Assembly (NCBI RefSeq): GCF_000331245.1
Contig: NZ_ANFZ01000008.1
Location: 1 to 64,000, forward strand
DNA length: 64,000 nucleotides
Direction of reading: 5' to 3'
Source: Blastomonas sp. AAP53
Lineage (GTDB): Bacteria > Pseudomonadota > Alphaproteobacteria > Sphingomonadales > Sphingomonadaceae
The stretch's first letter is position 1, and each line of letters begins with the position of its first letter. Positions 43,069 through 52,882 of the stretch are shown piece by piece. Both the position numbers and the translations under genes were made by a program. A model generated the notes under the pieces. The model was not told where the DNA came from, searched no databases, and saw only the letters and a program-made list of their open reading frames with translations.

Positions 43069-45093
43069 TCAGGCAGCTGGGACGGCGGACAGCATCCGCC
43101 GGACCAGCGCCACCAGGTCATCGGGCGCAAACGGCTTGGTGATCAGCAGGTCGTGCGGGCAGCCGCTTTCCAGCGCACCGCCGGCATAGCCCGTCATCAG
43201 CACGATCGGGATTTCGGGCCAGGCGCGGTGCACCTCGGCTGCGAGCGCTCTGCCGTCCATGCGCGGCATGGTGATGTCGCTCAGCAGCAGGTCGGGCCGT
43301 GGTTCTGCTGCGCGCATCATGTCCAGCGCCTGCTGGCCATCCTCGGCCTCGACCACCTTGAACCCCGCCTCCTGCAGCACATCGCAGACATGCGCGCGCA
43401 GCGCGGCATTGTCTTCGGCCAGCATGATCGTGCAACCAGCGCGGCAGGTGTCCTCGCCATCGCCGCGCAACACGCCCTGCGCCGATGCATCCGCCGCATC
43501 CTCGGTCACCGGCAGCCACAGGCTGAGCGTGGTGCCTTCGCCCGGCGCGGTCTTGAGCGTGACGAAACCGCCTGACTGCACGACAAAGCCCTGCACCTGG
43601 CTGAGCCCCAATCCGGTCCCCTTGCCGATGTCCTTGGTGGTGAAAAACGGCTCGAAGATGTGTTCTGCCACATGCGGCGCGATGCCCGATCCGGTGTCGT
43701 CGACGCAAAAGCGGACATAGCGGCCCGGCGGGGCATCGTAACCGTCCGCCAGATCCTCTGCATCACGGTGCGCATTGGTGGCCTGGATGGTGATCGTGCC
43801 CGGCTGATCCATCGCATCGCGGGCGTTGACGACCAGGTTCAGCAGCGCGTTTTCCAGCTGGCTGGCATCTACGGTGATCGGCCACAGGCTGTCGGGGCAT
43901 TCGACGTTGAGCGTGTGCCGCTCATCGAGCGCCTGCGCCGCGAGCGGCTCCAGATCGCGGATGAGGTCTGCGGGCTTGATCCGCGTCGGGGTGAGCGACT
44001 GGCGGCGGGCATAAGCGAGCAGCCGCTGCGTCAGATTGGCCGCGCGGCCGGCACCATCGCGCGCGTTGGCAATGGCCGCATCCGCCCTGTCGATCTGGCC
44101 CGATGCAATGCGCTTTTGCGCGATATCGAGATTGCCCGAGATGATGGTCAGCAGGTTGTTGAAATCATGCGCGATGCCGCCGGTCAGCTGGCCGATCGTT
44201 TCCATCCGCTGGACCTGCGCCAGCTGCGCTTCCGCCGCTCGGGCGCGGGTGATGTCGCGCGCGATGCCGAAGATCAGATCGCCCTCGCGTGCCAGGCTCC
44301 AGCTGGCGAAGATCGGCTGCCCATCTCGCCCGCGCATCTCGCGCTCGACCTGAACGTCGCTCTGCCCGCTCGCCAGCTGCACCTGCGCGCCATCCTGCGG
44401 ATCGGCAAAGAACGCACTGATATGCGTGGTGCTGTCCGCAGGAACCGGCCCGAATGCCTTTTCCCAGGCCGGGTTGCCCGCTACCAGCACGCCATCGGTC
44501 GTGGTTATCAGCATCATGTCGAGCGATGAATCCCACAGCCGGTCGCGCTGGTCTGCAGCCAGGTTTGCGGCGAGCTGCTGGTGAATCAGCTGCTTGCGCA
44601 ATTCCAGCAGGGCTGCAACCTGCCGCGCCAGTGCTGCCAGCATCGATGCGCCGTCAAAGTGCGTTCGCGGCTGGCTGTCGGACAGGCAGATGGTGCCCAG
44701 CGCATAGCCTTCGCCATTGATGATCGGCGCGCCGGCGTAAAAACGGATGTGCGGCGGCCCGGTCACCAATGGATTGTCAGCAAAGCGCGGATCTTGTGCG
44801 GCATCCAGCACCACCATGACTTCGCTTGTGCGAACGGCATGGTCGCAAAAGGCGATCGAGCGAGGGCTATGGTTCAGGTCCAGCCCTTCGGACGCCTTGA
44901 ACCACTGGCGTTCTTCCTCGACGATCGAGATGAACGCGGTCTCGCAATCGCCAATCGCCCGAGCCAGCGCAACCAGATCGGCATACAGGCCGTTGTCAGT
45001 CTCGTCGGGACAGAGCTGATAGGCGCGCAGGGCGGCAAGCCGTGCGGGCTCGTCATCGCTCCTGAAATTGGTGTGACCGAGATTGAGCAGCAT
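43069..45093 (-). CDS. Hybrid sensor histidine kinase: GAF-PAS-HisKA-HATPase-receiver
   Basis: A 674-residue cytoplasmic hybrid kinase. The GAF domain covers about 20-170 (ETAFISIVEEERQWFKASEGLD, IRFYAGAPIINGEGYALGTICL). The PAS domain covers about 185-290. The phosphoacceptor is H309 in GQLTGGIAHDFNNLLTIISGNLD. The ATPase shows NLVVNARDAM, DTGSGI and GKGTGLGLSQV. The receiver at about 555-670 has D606 (LLLSDITMPRMDG). No membrane segment is seen. The GAF sequence resembles bacterial photosensory or redox GAFs, but no chromophore cysteine is evident. The cognate partner is unknown. Confidence 0.92.
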   Translation of the reverse strand: MLLNLGHTNFRSDDEPARLAALRAYQLCPDETDNGLYADLVALARAIGDCETAFISIVEEERQWFKASEGLDLNHSPRSIAFCDHAVRTSEVMVVLDAAQDPRFADNPLVTGPPHIRFYAGAPIINGEGYALGTICLSDSQPRTHFDGASMLAALARQVAALLELRKQLIHQQLAANLAADQRDRLWDSSLDMMLITTTDGVLVAGNPAWEKAFGPVPADSTTHISAFFADPQDGAQVQLASGQSDVQVEREMRGRDGQPIFASWSLAREGDLIFGIARDITRARAAEAQLAQVQRMETIGQLTGGIAHDFNNLLTIISGNLDIAQKRIASGQIDRADAAIANARDGAGRAANLTQRLLAYARRQSLTPTRIKPADLIRDLEPLAAQALDERHTLNVECPDSLWPITVDASQLENALLNLVVNARDAMDQPGTITIQATNAHRDAEDLADGYDAPPGRYVRFCVDDTGSGIAPHVAEHIFEPFFTTKDIGKGTGLGLSQVQGFVVQSGGFVTLKTAPGEGTTLSLWLPVTEDAADASAQGVLRGDGEDTCRAGCTIMLAEDNAALRAHVCDVLQEAGFKVVEAEDGQQALDMMRAAEPRPDLLLSDITMPRMDGRALAAEVHRAWPEIPIVLMTGYAGGALESGCPHDLLITKPFAPDDLVALVRRMLSAVPAA

Positions 45094-45296
45094 GGACCCG
45101 TTCGCTTGTCTGGCGGCTTTCGCGCGCCTTGCCTAGCCGCCCATATAGGCCAATGATGCGCAAGCACCAGAAGTCTGGCGGTTTTTGTGGGTATCAGGAT
45201 CGAAATTGCAGCGTATTTCCGCCAGATGCCGGAATATGGCCATGGCGCGCGGACCATCGGGCTGACCCTGGCCGAACAGCTCAAGCACGCCAGCCG

Positions 45297-46769
45297 TTAA
45301 GGGACGATGGTGACGCTCGCGGTGCCGCTCGCCCAGACCGGGAGGTAAAGGCCTGCGCCGGCGGCCTGAAGCTGGCCGGTTCTGGCGCGCTTGAGCTGGG
45401 CGTGGATGATGACGTCGCCTGCGCGCTTGGTTTCGATGGCCTGGTCGATCTTGCCGAGCAGCTCGGCATAATCGCGCTCGAAATTCTGGACGAGCATCTC
45501 GGCGATCATCGCCGCGACGCCGGGCGCGTTCATCATGTCGAGGATCAGGTCGCCGCCGGTCATGTCGGTGGTGCCGGTCACACCAAAGTCGGAAAAGCCC
45601 ACCCGGCGCGAATCTGCGGCATTGACCGGTTTGCCGGTCATCCACACCGTGCCCGAGGTCGGTGTCCTGCTGCCGCGTTCCTGCGCGGAGAATGTCAGCC
45701 CCACGGCGATCCGGCCATCCGTGGTGCCGTAGAGGGTCGCCGCCTTGAATTTTGCATCGACCGGCTCCAGCCCCGGCACCACAAAGGGGCGGCGCGACCG
45801 CTTGCGCAGCGCCCGGATCAGCACCGGCTCGAGCGCGCGATAATCGGCGAACACCGGCAGGAAGAACGACAGCTCGCCGGGCTGCGCATCGAGCGGCTGC
45901 ATCGGCGGCAGCGCTACCGGTGCACGGGGCCTGGGGCGGTGGCCGACAAAGGTTTCGGTCAGCGCGCGCATGCCCAGCCGCAGCCGCAACCGCCCGTTCA
46001 CGACCTCATAGCCGCCGTACTGCAGCTGGCGCGGGGTGATGCGCATCCACACCTCGGGGTTGCGCTCGTTGAGCACGACCGAGGTGAAGGCGCTGGCCCA
46101 GGCCTGTTCGACCTGGCTCTGGATGCCGATGCGGCCCAGTTCGCCGGGCAGGTCGCGCTCCAGCCGGGCAATGACCGGGGCAAGCTCGCGCTCGGCAGGC
46201 TCGGTGAGCACGATGGTCTGTCCCAGAAATTCGACACTGGGTTCGGCCAGCCAGTCATAGCTCAGCTTGACGGTCCCGCGCGGGGTCCAGTCCTGCTCCA
46301 GCCTGATCCGGACGATGGCGTGCGCCATGGCCTTGGCGGTGGCGGTCTCGCGCTTGAGCACGCCGCCGATATCCTCGGCACGGATCACCGCGGTGATCGG
46401 GAACGAGAAACGCAGCTCCTTGCCTGAACCCGCCACGCGGATCGGCCCGCGCGTCACTTCGCCGACGATGTCGCACTTGATCGTCGGTGTCTTGAGCCTG
46501 GCGATGCCCAGATCGACGGCCTTGCTCGCGACGCAGGTCTGCTGCGGCTCGTTGATCCGCCACAGCTGGCGCGGCACGCGGCGTTCGAGCGCGCGCGCCA
46601 GGTCGCCCAGCTCTGCCTCGACCGGCACCGAGACCAGAGAGGCCTGCGGCTTGATGGTGATGGCATCGTCGGTGCGCGGCGGGCGGCCCTGGTCGCGAAA
46701 TCCGCCGCACCCCGTCAGCAGCGCTGCCGCCAGCAGAGTGAGCATGAGGGGAAACGGGCGGCGCAGCAT
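45297..46769 (-). CDS. DUF4403 lipoprotein
   Basis: A 490-residue exported lipoprotein (signal LMLTLLAAALLTGC with a lipobox cysteine at residue 21). The DUF4403 domain covers almost all the rest, with repeated beta-rich halves; LSYDWLAEPSVEFLGQTIVL and GTVWMTGKPVNAADSRRVGF are typical. The function is unknown; it is probably at the outer membrane or in the periplasm. It begins 6 bp after pmbA on the same strand. The 203 bp downstream to the kinase gene hold no gene I can support. Confidence 0.87.
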   Translation of the reverse strand: MLRRPFPLMLTLLAAALLTGCGGFRDQGRPPRTDDAITIKPQASLVSVPVEAELGDLARALERRVPRQLWRINEPQQTCVASKAVDLGIARLKTPTIKCDIVGEVTRGPIRVAGSGKELRFSFPITAVIRAEDIGGVLKRETATAKAMAHAIVRIRLEQDWTPRGTVKLSYDWLAEPSVEFLGQTIVLTEPAERELAPVIARLERDLPGELGRIGIQSQVEQAWASAFTSVVLNERNPEVWMRITPRQLQYGGYEVVNGRLRLRLGMRALTETFVGHRPRPRAPVALPPMQPLDAQPGELSFFLPVFADYRALEPVLIRALRKRSRRPFVVPGLEPVDAKFKAATLYGTTDGRIAVGLTFSAQERGSRTPTSGTVWMTGKPVNAADSRRVGFSDFGVTGTTDMTGGDLILDMMNAPGVAAMIAEMLVQNFERDYAELLGKIDQAIETKRAGDVIIHAQLKRARTGQLQAAGAGLYLPVWASGTASVTIVP

Positions 46770-46774
46770 GAGCG

Positions 46775-48121
46775 TCAGCTGCTCGCGACGACCATGCCGT
46801 CGATGCGCAACGTCGGCACGTTGACCGCGTAACGGAACTCCAGATCGTCCGCCGGGATCAGGGCTGCAAACATGTCGATCAGGTTGCCCGCGATGGTGAT
46901 CTCGCTGACCGGCTCGGCCAGCTGGCCATCGCGGATGATGAAGCCGCTGGCCCCCCGGCTGTAATCGCCGGTCACGCCGTTGACGCCCATGCCGATCAGT
47001 TCGGTGACATAAAGTCCGGTTGTGATGCCGGCCATCAGCGCCGCAGGGCTGTCGCGTCCGGCCTCCATATGGACGTTGCTCGATCCGGTCGAAGGCGCGC
47101 CGCTGATGCCGCGCGCAGCATGGCCCGTCGGCGCTTCGCCCAGCTGGCGGCCTGAGGCACTGTCCATCATCCAGCCGGTAAGCATGCCCTGATCGATGAC
47201 GCGGAAGGGTGCGGTGGCAAGCCCCTCGCCATCAAAGCTGCGCGATCGCATCCCGCGTACGCGGTGCGGATCGTCGATGATCGAGACCATCGAGTCGAAG
47301 ATCTGCGTCCCGCGCTTGTCGAGCAGGAAGCTGGTCTTGCGCGCGATCGCACCGCCCGAGATCGCGCCCAGCAATGACCCGATCAGCGATCCACCGGCGC
47401 GGCGGTCATAGATCACCGGCATCGGACCGCTGTCCAGCCTGCCGCTGCCCAGTCGCGCCACTGCACGTTCGCCTGCGCGTCTGCCGATATCATCCGGCGA
47501 TTCGAGGTCAGCCAGAAAGCGGACGCTGTGCGACGCGGAATCGCGCTCCATCTTGCCGTCGCCGCCCGCCAGCACGCTTGCGCCAATGCCATAGCGGCTG
47601 CCGCCATAGCTGCCGGTAAAGCCGTGGCTGGTGGCCAGTGCCATGACCGAACGCACCGCGCCGGCCGATCCGCCCTCGCTGTTGGTGACACCGGGGACGG
47701 CGCGGGCGGCATCTTCGCACGCCTCGGCCAGCGTGCGCAGCAGCGCAGGGTCGGGATCGCCGCAATCATCGAGTTCGAGCTCGGGCAGGGGGCCGCGCGC
47801 CAGCAATTCTTCGGGGGCAAGGCCCGCATAGGCATCTTCCGGCGCCAGCCGCGCCATCGCCACCGCGCGTTCGGCGAGCGTTGCGAGCCCCGATGCGGTG
47901 ACGTCCGCGCCCGAGACGCTGGCCGAGCGCTTGCCATGGAACACGCGCAGGCCGATCGCCGCGCTTTCGGAACGCTGGACATCCTCCAGCGCGCCGAGGC
48001 GAATCTGCACATCGGTGGAGGCATCGCAGGCGAAGACCGCGTCGGCGGCGGTTGCCCCCGCAGCGATGGCGCGGGCGACAAGGTCTTGCGCCAGGTCTCT
48101 GGCTTGGTCGGGTGTCTGCAT
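46775..48121 (-). CDS. pmbA: TldE/PmbA metalloprotease-family protein
   Basis: A 448-residue TldE-type subunit. Conserved regions are SESAAIGLRVFHGKRSASVSGAD, the domain joint at GPMPVIYDRRAGGSLIGSLLGAISGGAIARKTSFL and STGSSNVHMEAGRDSP. With TldD it forms a zinc protease that trims unfolded or modified peptides, including some RiPP precursors and the CcdA antitoxin. TldD itself is not in this window. It is translated ahead of the DUF4403 gene in the same operon. Confidence 0.93.
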   Translation of the reverse strand: MQTPDQARDLAQDLVARAIAAGATAADAVFACDASTDVQIRLGALEDVQRSESAAIGLRVFHGKRSASVSGADVTASGLATLAERAVAMARLAPEDAYAGLAPEELLARGPLPELELDDCGDPDPALLRTLAEACEDAARAVPGVTNSEGGSAGAVRSVMALATSHGFTGSYGGSRYGIGASVLAGGDGKMERDSASHSVRFLADLESPDDIGRRAGERAVARLGSGRLDSGPMPVIYDRRAGGSLIGSLLGAISGGAIARKTSFLLDKRGTQIFDSMVSIIDDPHRVRGMRSRSFDGEGLATAPFRVIDQGMLTGWMMDSASGRQLGEAPTGHAARGISGAPSTGSSNVHMEAGRDSPAALMAGITTGLYVTELIGMGVNGVTGDYSRGASGFIIRDGQLAEPVSEITIAGNLIDMFAALIPADDLEFRYAVNVPTLRIDGMVVASS

Positions 48122-48171
48122 CAGCAGCGTTTAAGCTGCTATGCAGATAGGGTCAATCGAACCGCAGCCGG

Positions 48172-48570
48172 TCAGAACAGCGCGGCCAGACCCTTGACCA
48201 GCAGCACGAACGCGAAGGGGAAGCCGATGGCGAACAGCCAGATTCCGAGACGGTCGCTGCGATAGGTCGCGGTCAGCGCGGCTTCGGACGCATTGCTGCG
48301 TGCCAGGCGCTGCCATCGCTTTTCGACGCGGCGGCACAGCGGAATGACGAATGCGACCAGCACGATCAGACCGAGATAGGGCAGGATCGACATGCCCTCG
48401 CCCCGGATCGCACCCATCACCACGAAGATCTGCAGGCCGGTATAGGCCAGCAGCGCATAGGCAACATGGTTGCTGACGCGCCTTTCCCACACGCTTTCCG
48501 GCGCTGCGGGCGTTGCGATTCCGGAATTGTAGCGAGCGGCCTTGAACCGCTTTTCAATAGCATTGGACAT
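48172..48570 (-). CDS. Small integral membrane protein, function unknown
   Basis: A 132-residue protein with three hydrophobic helices: about 38-57 (YALLAYTGLQIFVVMGAI), 65-82 (LPYLGLIVLVAFVIPL) and 111-128 (WLFAIGFPFAFVLLVKGL). The charged N-terminus is cytoplasmic. I chose the ATG at 48570, with AGGGG upstream. No family is recognised. Confidence 0.75.
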   Translation of the reverse strand: MSNAIEKRFKAARYNSGIATPAAPESVWERRVSNHVAYALLAYTGLQIFVVMGAIRGEGMSILPYLGLIVLVAFVIPLCRRVEKRWQRLARSNASEAALTATYRSDRLGIWLFAIGFPFAFVLLVKGLAALF

Positions 48571-48677
48571 CGGCGTACCCCTGCTTGACCCTGCAGGCCC
48601 CACCCCTGCATTTGGGGGAGTGTGTCACTGCGATGACAGCTTGGCAAGAGGCGTTAACCGATGCGCCACCAGCGGCC

Positions 48678-50411
48678 CTAAGCGGCGATTCCCTCGGCCT
48701 TGCGCAGTTCCTTGCGGTCGAGCTTGCCGATCAGCGTCTTGGGCAGCGCTTCGCGGATATCCACCGCTGCCACGCGCTCGTGCTTGCCCAGTTGCGGGTT
48801 GAGCCAGGCCATCAGCGTCGGTCCGTCCACGTCTGCATCCTCCTGCAGCGCGACGAACGCCTTGGGGCTTTCGCCGCGATAGGGATCGGGTATGCCGATC
48901 ACCAAAGCCTCTTTCACCGCCGGGTGCCGGTACAGCACCTCCTCGATCTGGCTGGGGAAGACCTTGAAGCCGCCCACCGAGATCATGTCCTTGATGCGGT
49001 CGACGATGCGGATATAGCCCTGCTCGTCGATCTGGCCGACATCGCCAGTGCGCAGGAAATCGCCGATGAACACTTCGGCGTCGGCATCGGGCCGGTTCCA
49101 GTAGCCGCGCATCACCTGCGGCCCTGCAAAGATGATCTCGCCCGGTTCGCCCGGCGCGACGTCCTTTGTCGGGTCCTCCTTGTCGATGAGCCGCACCAGC
49201 GTTCCGGGCAAAGGCTGGCCGATGGTGCCGGGCTTGTTCAGCCCCTCATAGGGGTTGGTCGAGACGACGCCGCTGCTTTCGGTGAGGCCATAGCCCTCGA
49301 CGACATTGGCCCCCGTCATCTCCTCGAACCGCGCCTTGACCTCGGCCGCCAGCGGCGCACCGCCCGAGATGCAGGCGCGCAACGAGGCAAAATCGGTCTT
49401 CGCGATCTGCGGGTTGTCGAGCAGCGCCTGGTACATCGTCGGCACACCGGGCAGGGCGGTCACCTTGGTGCGGGTGATCGCCTTCAGCGCCGCCACCGCT
49501 TCGAAGCGCGGCAGCATGACGATCTCGCCTCCGTTGAGCACGGTGCGGTTGAGCACGCAGGTGTTGGCGAACACGTGAAAGAACGGCAGCACGCCCAGGA
49601 TGCGGTCGTCGGCGGCATCCTTGCGCGGATCGATGGCGTTGACCTGGCGGGCGTTGGCAGACAGGTTCTGGTGGCTGAGCATCGCGCCCTTGGGCGTGCC
49701 AGTGGTGCCGCCGGTATACTGGAACAGCGCGATATCGCGCTCCGCATCGATCGGCACCGGCCTGTACGCGCCATCATTGGCGATCAGCGCCGAAAAGCTG
49801 GTGATGCGCGGATCGTCGGGCCGCTCGGCGGTCTCCTTGCCCTTGAACAGCCGGTAGAACAAAGCCTTGCCCGCTGGCAGCGCGCCTGCGACCGATCCGA
49901 CGATCAGCCGCTCGAGCCCCGACTGGTTCAGCACCTTGAGCGCGGTGGGCAGCAGAGCGGTCGCGGACAGCGTGAACAGGATCGTGGTGCCGCTATCGGC
50001 GACCTGATGCGCCAGCTCGTCCACGGTGTACAGAGGCGAGAAGTTGACCACCGTCGCGCCGGCGGCCATCGCGCCATAATAGGCGGCGACATAATGCGGC
50101 ACATTGGGCAGGAACAGCCCGATTCGGTCGCCCTTGCCCACGCCCAGCGCCTGCAGCCCCTTGGCGACCCGTCGCGCGCCCTGCGCGGTTTCGGCATAGC
50201 TGTACTTGCGGCCCATGAAATCGAGCAGCGGTGCGGATCCCTTGCGCTGCGCCGAGCCGAACAGCATCTCGGGCAGCGACAGCGCCGCGAACTGCTGATC
50301 CCATGCACACGGATGGTTGTAATGCGTTGTCCAGATCGGCGCAGCCGCATCGGACGCATGGGTGTTGGCGGGGCCGGTGGCGGGCGGAGCGGAGGGGATG
50401 GCGTCAGTCAT
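48678..50411 (-). CDS. fadD: Long-chain fatty-acid-CoA ligase
   Basis: A 577-residue ANL-superfamily ligase that activates fatty acids to acyl-CoA. The ATP motif FQYTGGTTGTPKGAM, the linker GYGLTESSGVVSTNP, the DRIKDMISVGGFKVFPSQIE hinge and the C-terminal lysine in LPKTLIGKLDRKELRK are all visible. I chose the ATG at 50411; a second in-frame ATG nine codons upstream is possible. It belongs with the beta-oxidation genes at 36-40 kb by function, not by operon. Divergent from trmB. Confidence 0.93.
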   Translation of the reverse strand: MTDAIPSAPPATGPANTHASDAAAPIWTTHYNHPCAWDQQFAALSLPEMLFGSAQRKGSAPLLDFMGRKYSYAETAQGARRVAKGLQALGVGKGDRIGLFLPNVPHYVAAYYGAMAAGATVVNFSPLYTVDELAHQVADSGTTILFTLSATALLPTALKVLNQSGLERLIVGSVAGALPAGKALFYRLFKGKETAERPDDPRITSFSALIANDGAYRPVPIDAERDIALFQYTGGTTGTPKGAMLSHQNLSANARQVNAIDPRKDAADDRILGVLPFFHVFANTCVLNRTVLNGGEIVMLPRFEAVAALKAITRTKVTALPGVPTMYQALLDNPQIAKTDFASLRACISGGAPLAAEVKARFEEMTGANVVEGYGLTESSGVVSTNPYEGLNKPGTIGQPLPGTLVRLIDKEDPTKDVAPGEPGEIIFAGPQVMRGYWNRPDADAEVFIGDFLRTGDVGQIDEQGYIRIVDRIKDMISVGGFKVFPSQIEEVLYRHPAVKEALVIGIPDPYRGESPKAFVALQEDADVDGPTLMAWLNPQLGKHERVAAVDIREALPKTLIGKLDRKELRKAEGIAA

Positions 50412-50556
50412 TGACACTGCTGTAAATAACAGCGGCATTCCGCACAAGTCGCTTGCCATTCAGACCATCGCAGCGGCCTGATAGAATGCATCAATGGTCA
50501 TTTCGGACCGCTCCAGCCGCTTGCATCGCCGCCCGCGTTCGCTATGCGCTTGCGCC

Positions 50557-51252
50557 ATGACTGCGTACAAACCTGGTGATCCTGTATCCGTGCGGCGGCT
50601 TTATGGTCGTCAGCAGAACCACAAGCTGCGCCTGGGCCAGGCGGAGCTGGTCGAAAAGCTGCTGCCGCAGATCAGCGTGCCTGAAGACGGCGAGATCACG
50701 TCCGAGCGATTGTTCGGCGATCGTCGGCCGATGCATTTCGAGATCGGCTTTGGTTCGGGCGAGCATATGGCGTATCGCGCCGACATGCTGCCCGACCATG
50801 GCTTTATCGGTGCCGAGCCCTTCCTCAACGGTGTCGTCGGCGCGCTGCAGCATGTGCGCGAAAACGCGCTCGCCAACATCCGGCTGCACATGGGCAACGC
50901 CATCGACGTGCTCGAGCGGATTCCCGACGGGTCGCTGAGCTTCGTCTATCTGCTCCACCCCGATCCCTGGCCCAAGGCGCGCCACGCCAAAAGGCGGATG
51001 ATGAACAAAGGTCCGGTCGACCTGATCGCGGCCAAGCTGAAACCGGGCGGCGAGTTCCGCTTCGGCACCGATCACCCGATCTATGTCGCGCACGCGATGA
51101 TGGTGATGAACGATCACCCCGCGTTCGACTGGCTGTGCGAGCGTCCCAAGGATTTCCTCGTCCGCCCCGGCGGCTGGCCCGAAACCCGCTATGAGGCCAA
51201 GGCCCGCGCGCAGGGGCATGAGGTGTGGTACTTTAGGTACAGGCGCATTTGA
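50557..51252 (+). CDS. trmB: tRNA (guanine-N7-)-methyltransferase
   Basis: A 231-residue SAM-dependent enzyme that makes m7G46 in tRNA. Motifs: FEIGFGSGEHMAYRA (SAM), HPDPWPKARHAKRRMM (family signature) and GGEFRFGTDHPIYVAHA. I chose the ATG at 50557, where homology begins. The integrase gene starts 140 bp downstream, so trmB marks the edge between the core genome and the presumed island. Its coding sequence is intact to the stop. Confidence 0.94.
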   Translation: MTAYKPGDPVSVRRLYGRQQNHKLRLGQAELVEKLLPQISVPEDGEITSERLFGDRRPMHFEIGFGSGEHMAYRADMLPDHGFIGAEPFLNGVVGALQHVRENALANIRLHMGNAIDVLERIPDGSLSFVYLLHPDPWPKARHAKRRMMNKGPVDLIAAKLKPGGEFRFGTDHPIYVAHAMMVMNDHPAFDWLCERPKDFLVRPGGWPETRYEAKARAQGHEVWYFRYRRI

Positions 51253-51336
51253 GCGTAGCCTAGAGTACGAAAAGTGTGTTTTTCCAGTGTTTTAGCTCCT
51301 CTATGGTTTTCGCTCATTGGCGTCGTTTTCCGCCTC

Positions 51337-51369
51337 GGTGATTGCTCGGTGATTGCTGGGTGATTGCTG
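51337..51369. repeat. Three tandem 11-bp repeats before the integrase gene
   Basis: GGTGATTGCTC, GGTGATTGCTG and GGTGATTGCTG run head to tail, ending 23 bp before the integrase ATG. They resemble iteron-like arm-type sites of a tyrosine integrase, or simple slippage repeats. Confidence 0.6.
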
Positions 51370-51392
51370 AGCGAGAGCTTGGAGGACCCGAA

Positions 51393-52592
51393 ATGGCGAG
51401 CGGAAAAATCACAAAACGGTCTGTGGATGCGTGGATCGCGCAAAAGTTCGAAGGCTTCGTTTGGGACGACGGCATCAAAGGTTTTGGGGCCAAGTTCTCC
51501 AAAACCGGGGCTGTGGTTTATGTTCTGCAGTTTAGAATGGGGGGGCGAGAGTCCAGCACGCGCCGCTATACAATCGGTAGCCACGGATCGCCTTGGACAC
51601 CGACCACCGCACGAGATGAAGCGCAGCGTTTACTCATCCTGATTGCACAAGGGACTGATCCTGCAGAGGCCGACCGGCAACGTCGACGCGAAGCCGTTGA
51701 CCTCGCATTTGACAACTATGCGCTTCGGTTTGAGCAGTCGCTCGTTAAACTCGGTTGGAAAGACCAGGTGTCCCGGTCGTTGAGGCTGCATGTCACCCCG
51801 GTGCTCGGCAAGCGTCCGCTGCCCAAAATCAAACGCTCCGATGTCGTTGCTGTCTTTGATCGCATGCCCCAGTCGCAACTTGCCAACAGACGTAACGTCT
51901 TTGCCGTACTGCGAAGATTGTTCCGTTGGGCTGTTAGCAGAGGTGACATTGACCGCAGCCCGATGGAGGGCATGGAGACGCCGCCAGCGGTCAGGCCGAG
52001 AGATAGATGGCTGTCGGACGAGGAGATCGGCCGAGTTTGGCGGCAAACCTATCATACCCATCCTTGCTTTGGTCCCATCGTCCGGCTGCTGATTGTCACC
52101 GGGCAGCGTCGAGAGGAAGTTGCTTCGCTGGCTTGGGAGGAGCTTGATCAGCTAGAGCTGATTTGGACGTTGCCAGGCAGTCGCTCGAAGAACGGCGAGC
52201 CGAATGTGGTTCCACTCAATAATCTTGCTGTTGAAGTGCTCAATGCGGTTGCAGGTTCAAAGACATGGCCACGTCGTGGGAAGGTTTTTGCCACGTCATC
52301 CGGCGCAGGCTTTACTGCGTATCATAAAGGGAAATTGAAACTTGATCGGCTGGTAGCCGAGGATGGGGGTGAACCCATGCTACCTTGGAGGTTGCACGAT
52401 CTGCGCCGCACTCTCGCGACTGGTTTCCAGCGACTAGGTGTCCGCTTTGAAGTGACCGAAGCGGTCCTCAATCATGTTGGGGGCTCACGAGCTGGCGTCG
52501 CAGGTGTGTACCAGCGCCATGACTGGAAGAAGGAGAAACGCGAGGCAATGAACATGTGGAATGACCATGTGGCAAGCACGTTGCTTCCATGA
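51393..52592 (+). CDS. P4-type tyrosine recombinase/integrase
   Basis: A 399-residue integrase. The N-terminal DUF4102-type region (MASGKITKRSVDAWIAQKFEGFVWDDGIKGFGAKFSKTG) precedes a core-binding SAM-like domain and a catalytic domain. The catalytic residues are R in VTGQRREEVASL, H-x-x-R in LHDLRRTLATG, H in LNHVGG and the tyrosine in GVYQRHDW. The ATG at 51393 has a strong ribosome-binding site (TTGGAGG). Codon use is visibly more A+T-rich than in trmB. It probably moved the following region; no attachment repeat could be identified within the window. Confidence 0.93.
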   Translation: MASGKITKRSVDAWIAQKFEGFVWDDGIKGFGAKFSKTGAVVYVLQFRMGGRESSTRRYTIGSHGSPWTPTTARDEAQRLLILIAQGTDPAEADRQRRREAVDLAFDNYALRFEQSLVKLGWKDQVSRSLRLHVTPVLGKRPLPKIKRSDVVAVFDRMPQSQLANRRNVFAVLRRLFRWAVSRGDIDRSPMEGMETPPAVRPRDRWLSDEEIGRVWRQTYHTHPCFGPIVRLLIVTGQRREEVASLAWEELDQLELIWTLPGSRSKNGEPNVVPLNNLAVEVLNAVAGSKTWPRRGKVFATSSGAGFTAYHKGKLKLDRLVAEDGGEPMLPWRLHDLRRTLATGFQRLGVRFEVTEAVLNHVGGSRAGVAGVYQRHDWKKEKREAMNMWNDHVASTLLP

Positions 52593-52882
52593 CATTCATT
52601 CAGTCCTGAGGTTTTCTCCGCAGCGAAGGCAGCGGTGGGCGATCGGCCTGTGCAAGCCGCGGATTACGCGCCGAGTTGGGTCCGTCGGAGGATGGTGGGC
52701 CAAAATGACGGCATGCCGCTATCGATCATGTGCCGTGTCTGTGGCCCCGCGCGACTGATTGGGGAATGATGGGAGGTCGGCAGGAGAAGAAGCTATGGAA
52801 CGCTGGCTTGAGGCGTAGTCTTGCCTGGACTGCTGAGTTGGAGTTTGACGGGCGCTCATTTCCCTCGAGATTGTTTTTGCGG

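Noticed and set aside
52593-52882. Possible attachment site or small gene between the integrase and the lasso cyclase
   Set aside because: About 290 bp with short frames only and one 10-bp palindrome (CGGCATGCCG at 52709). No copy of the trmB end or of the 11-bp repeats was found there.
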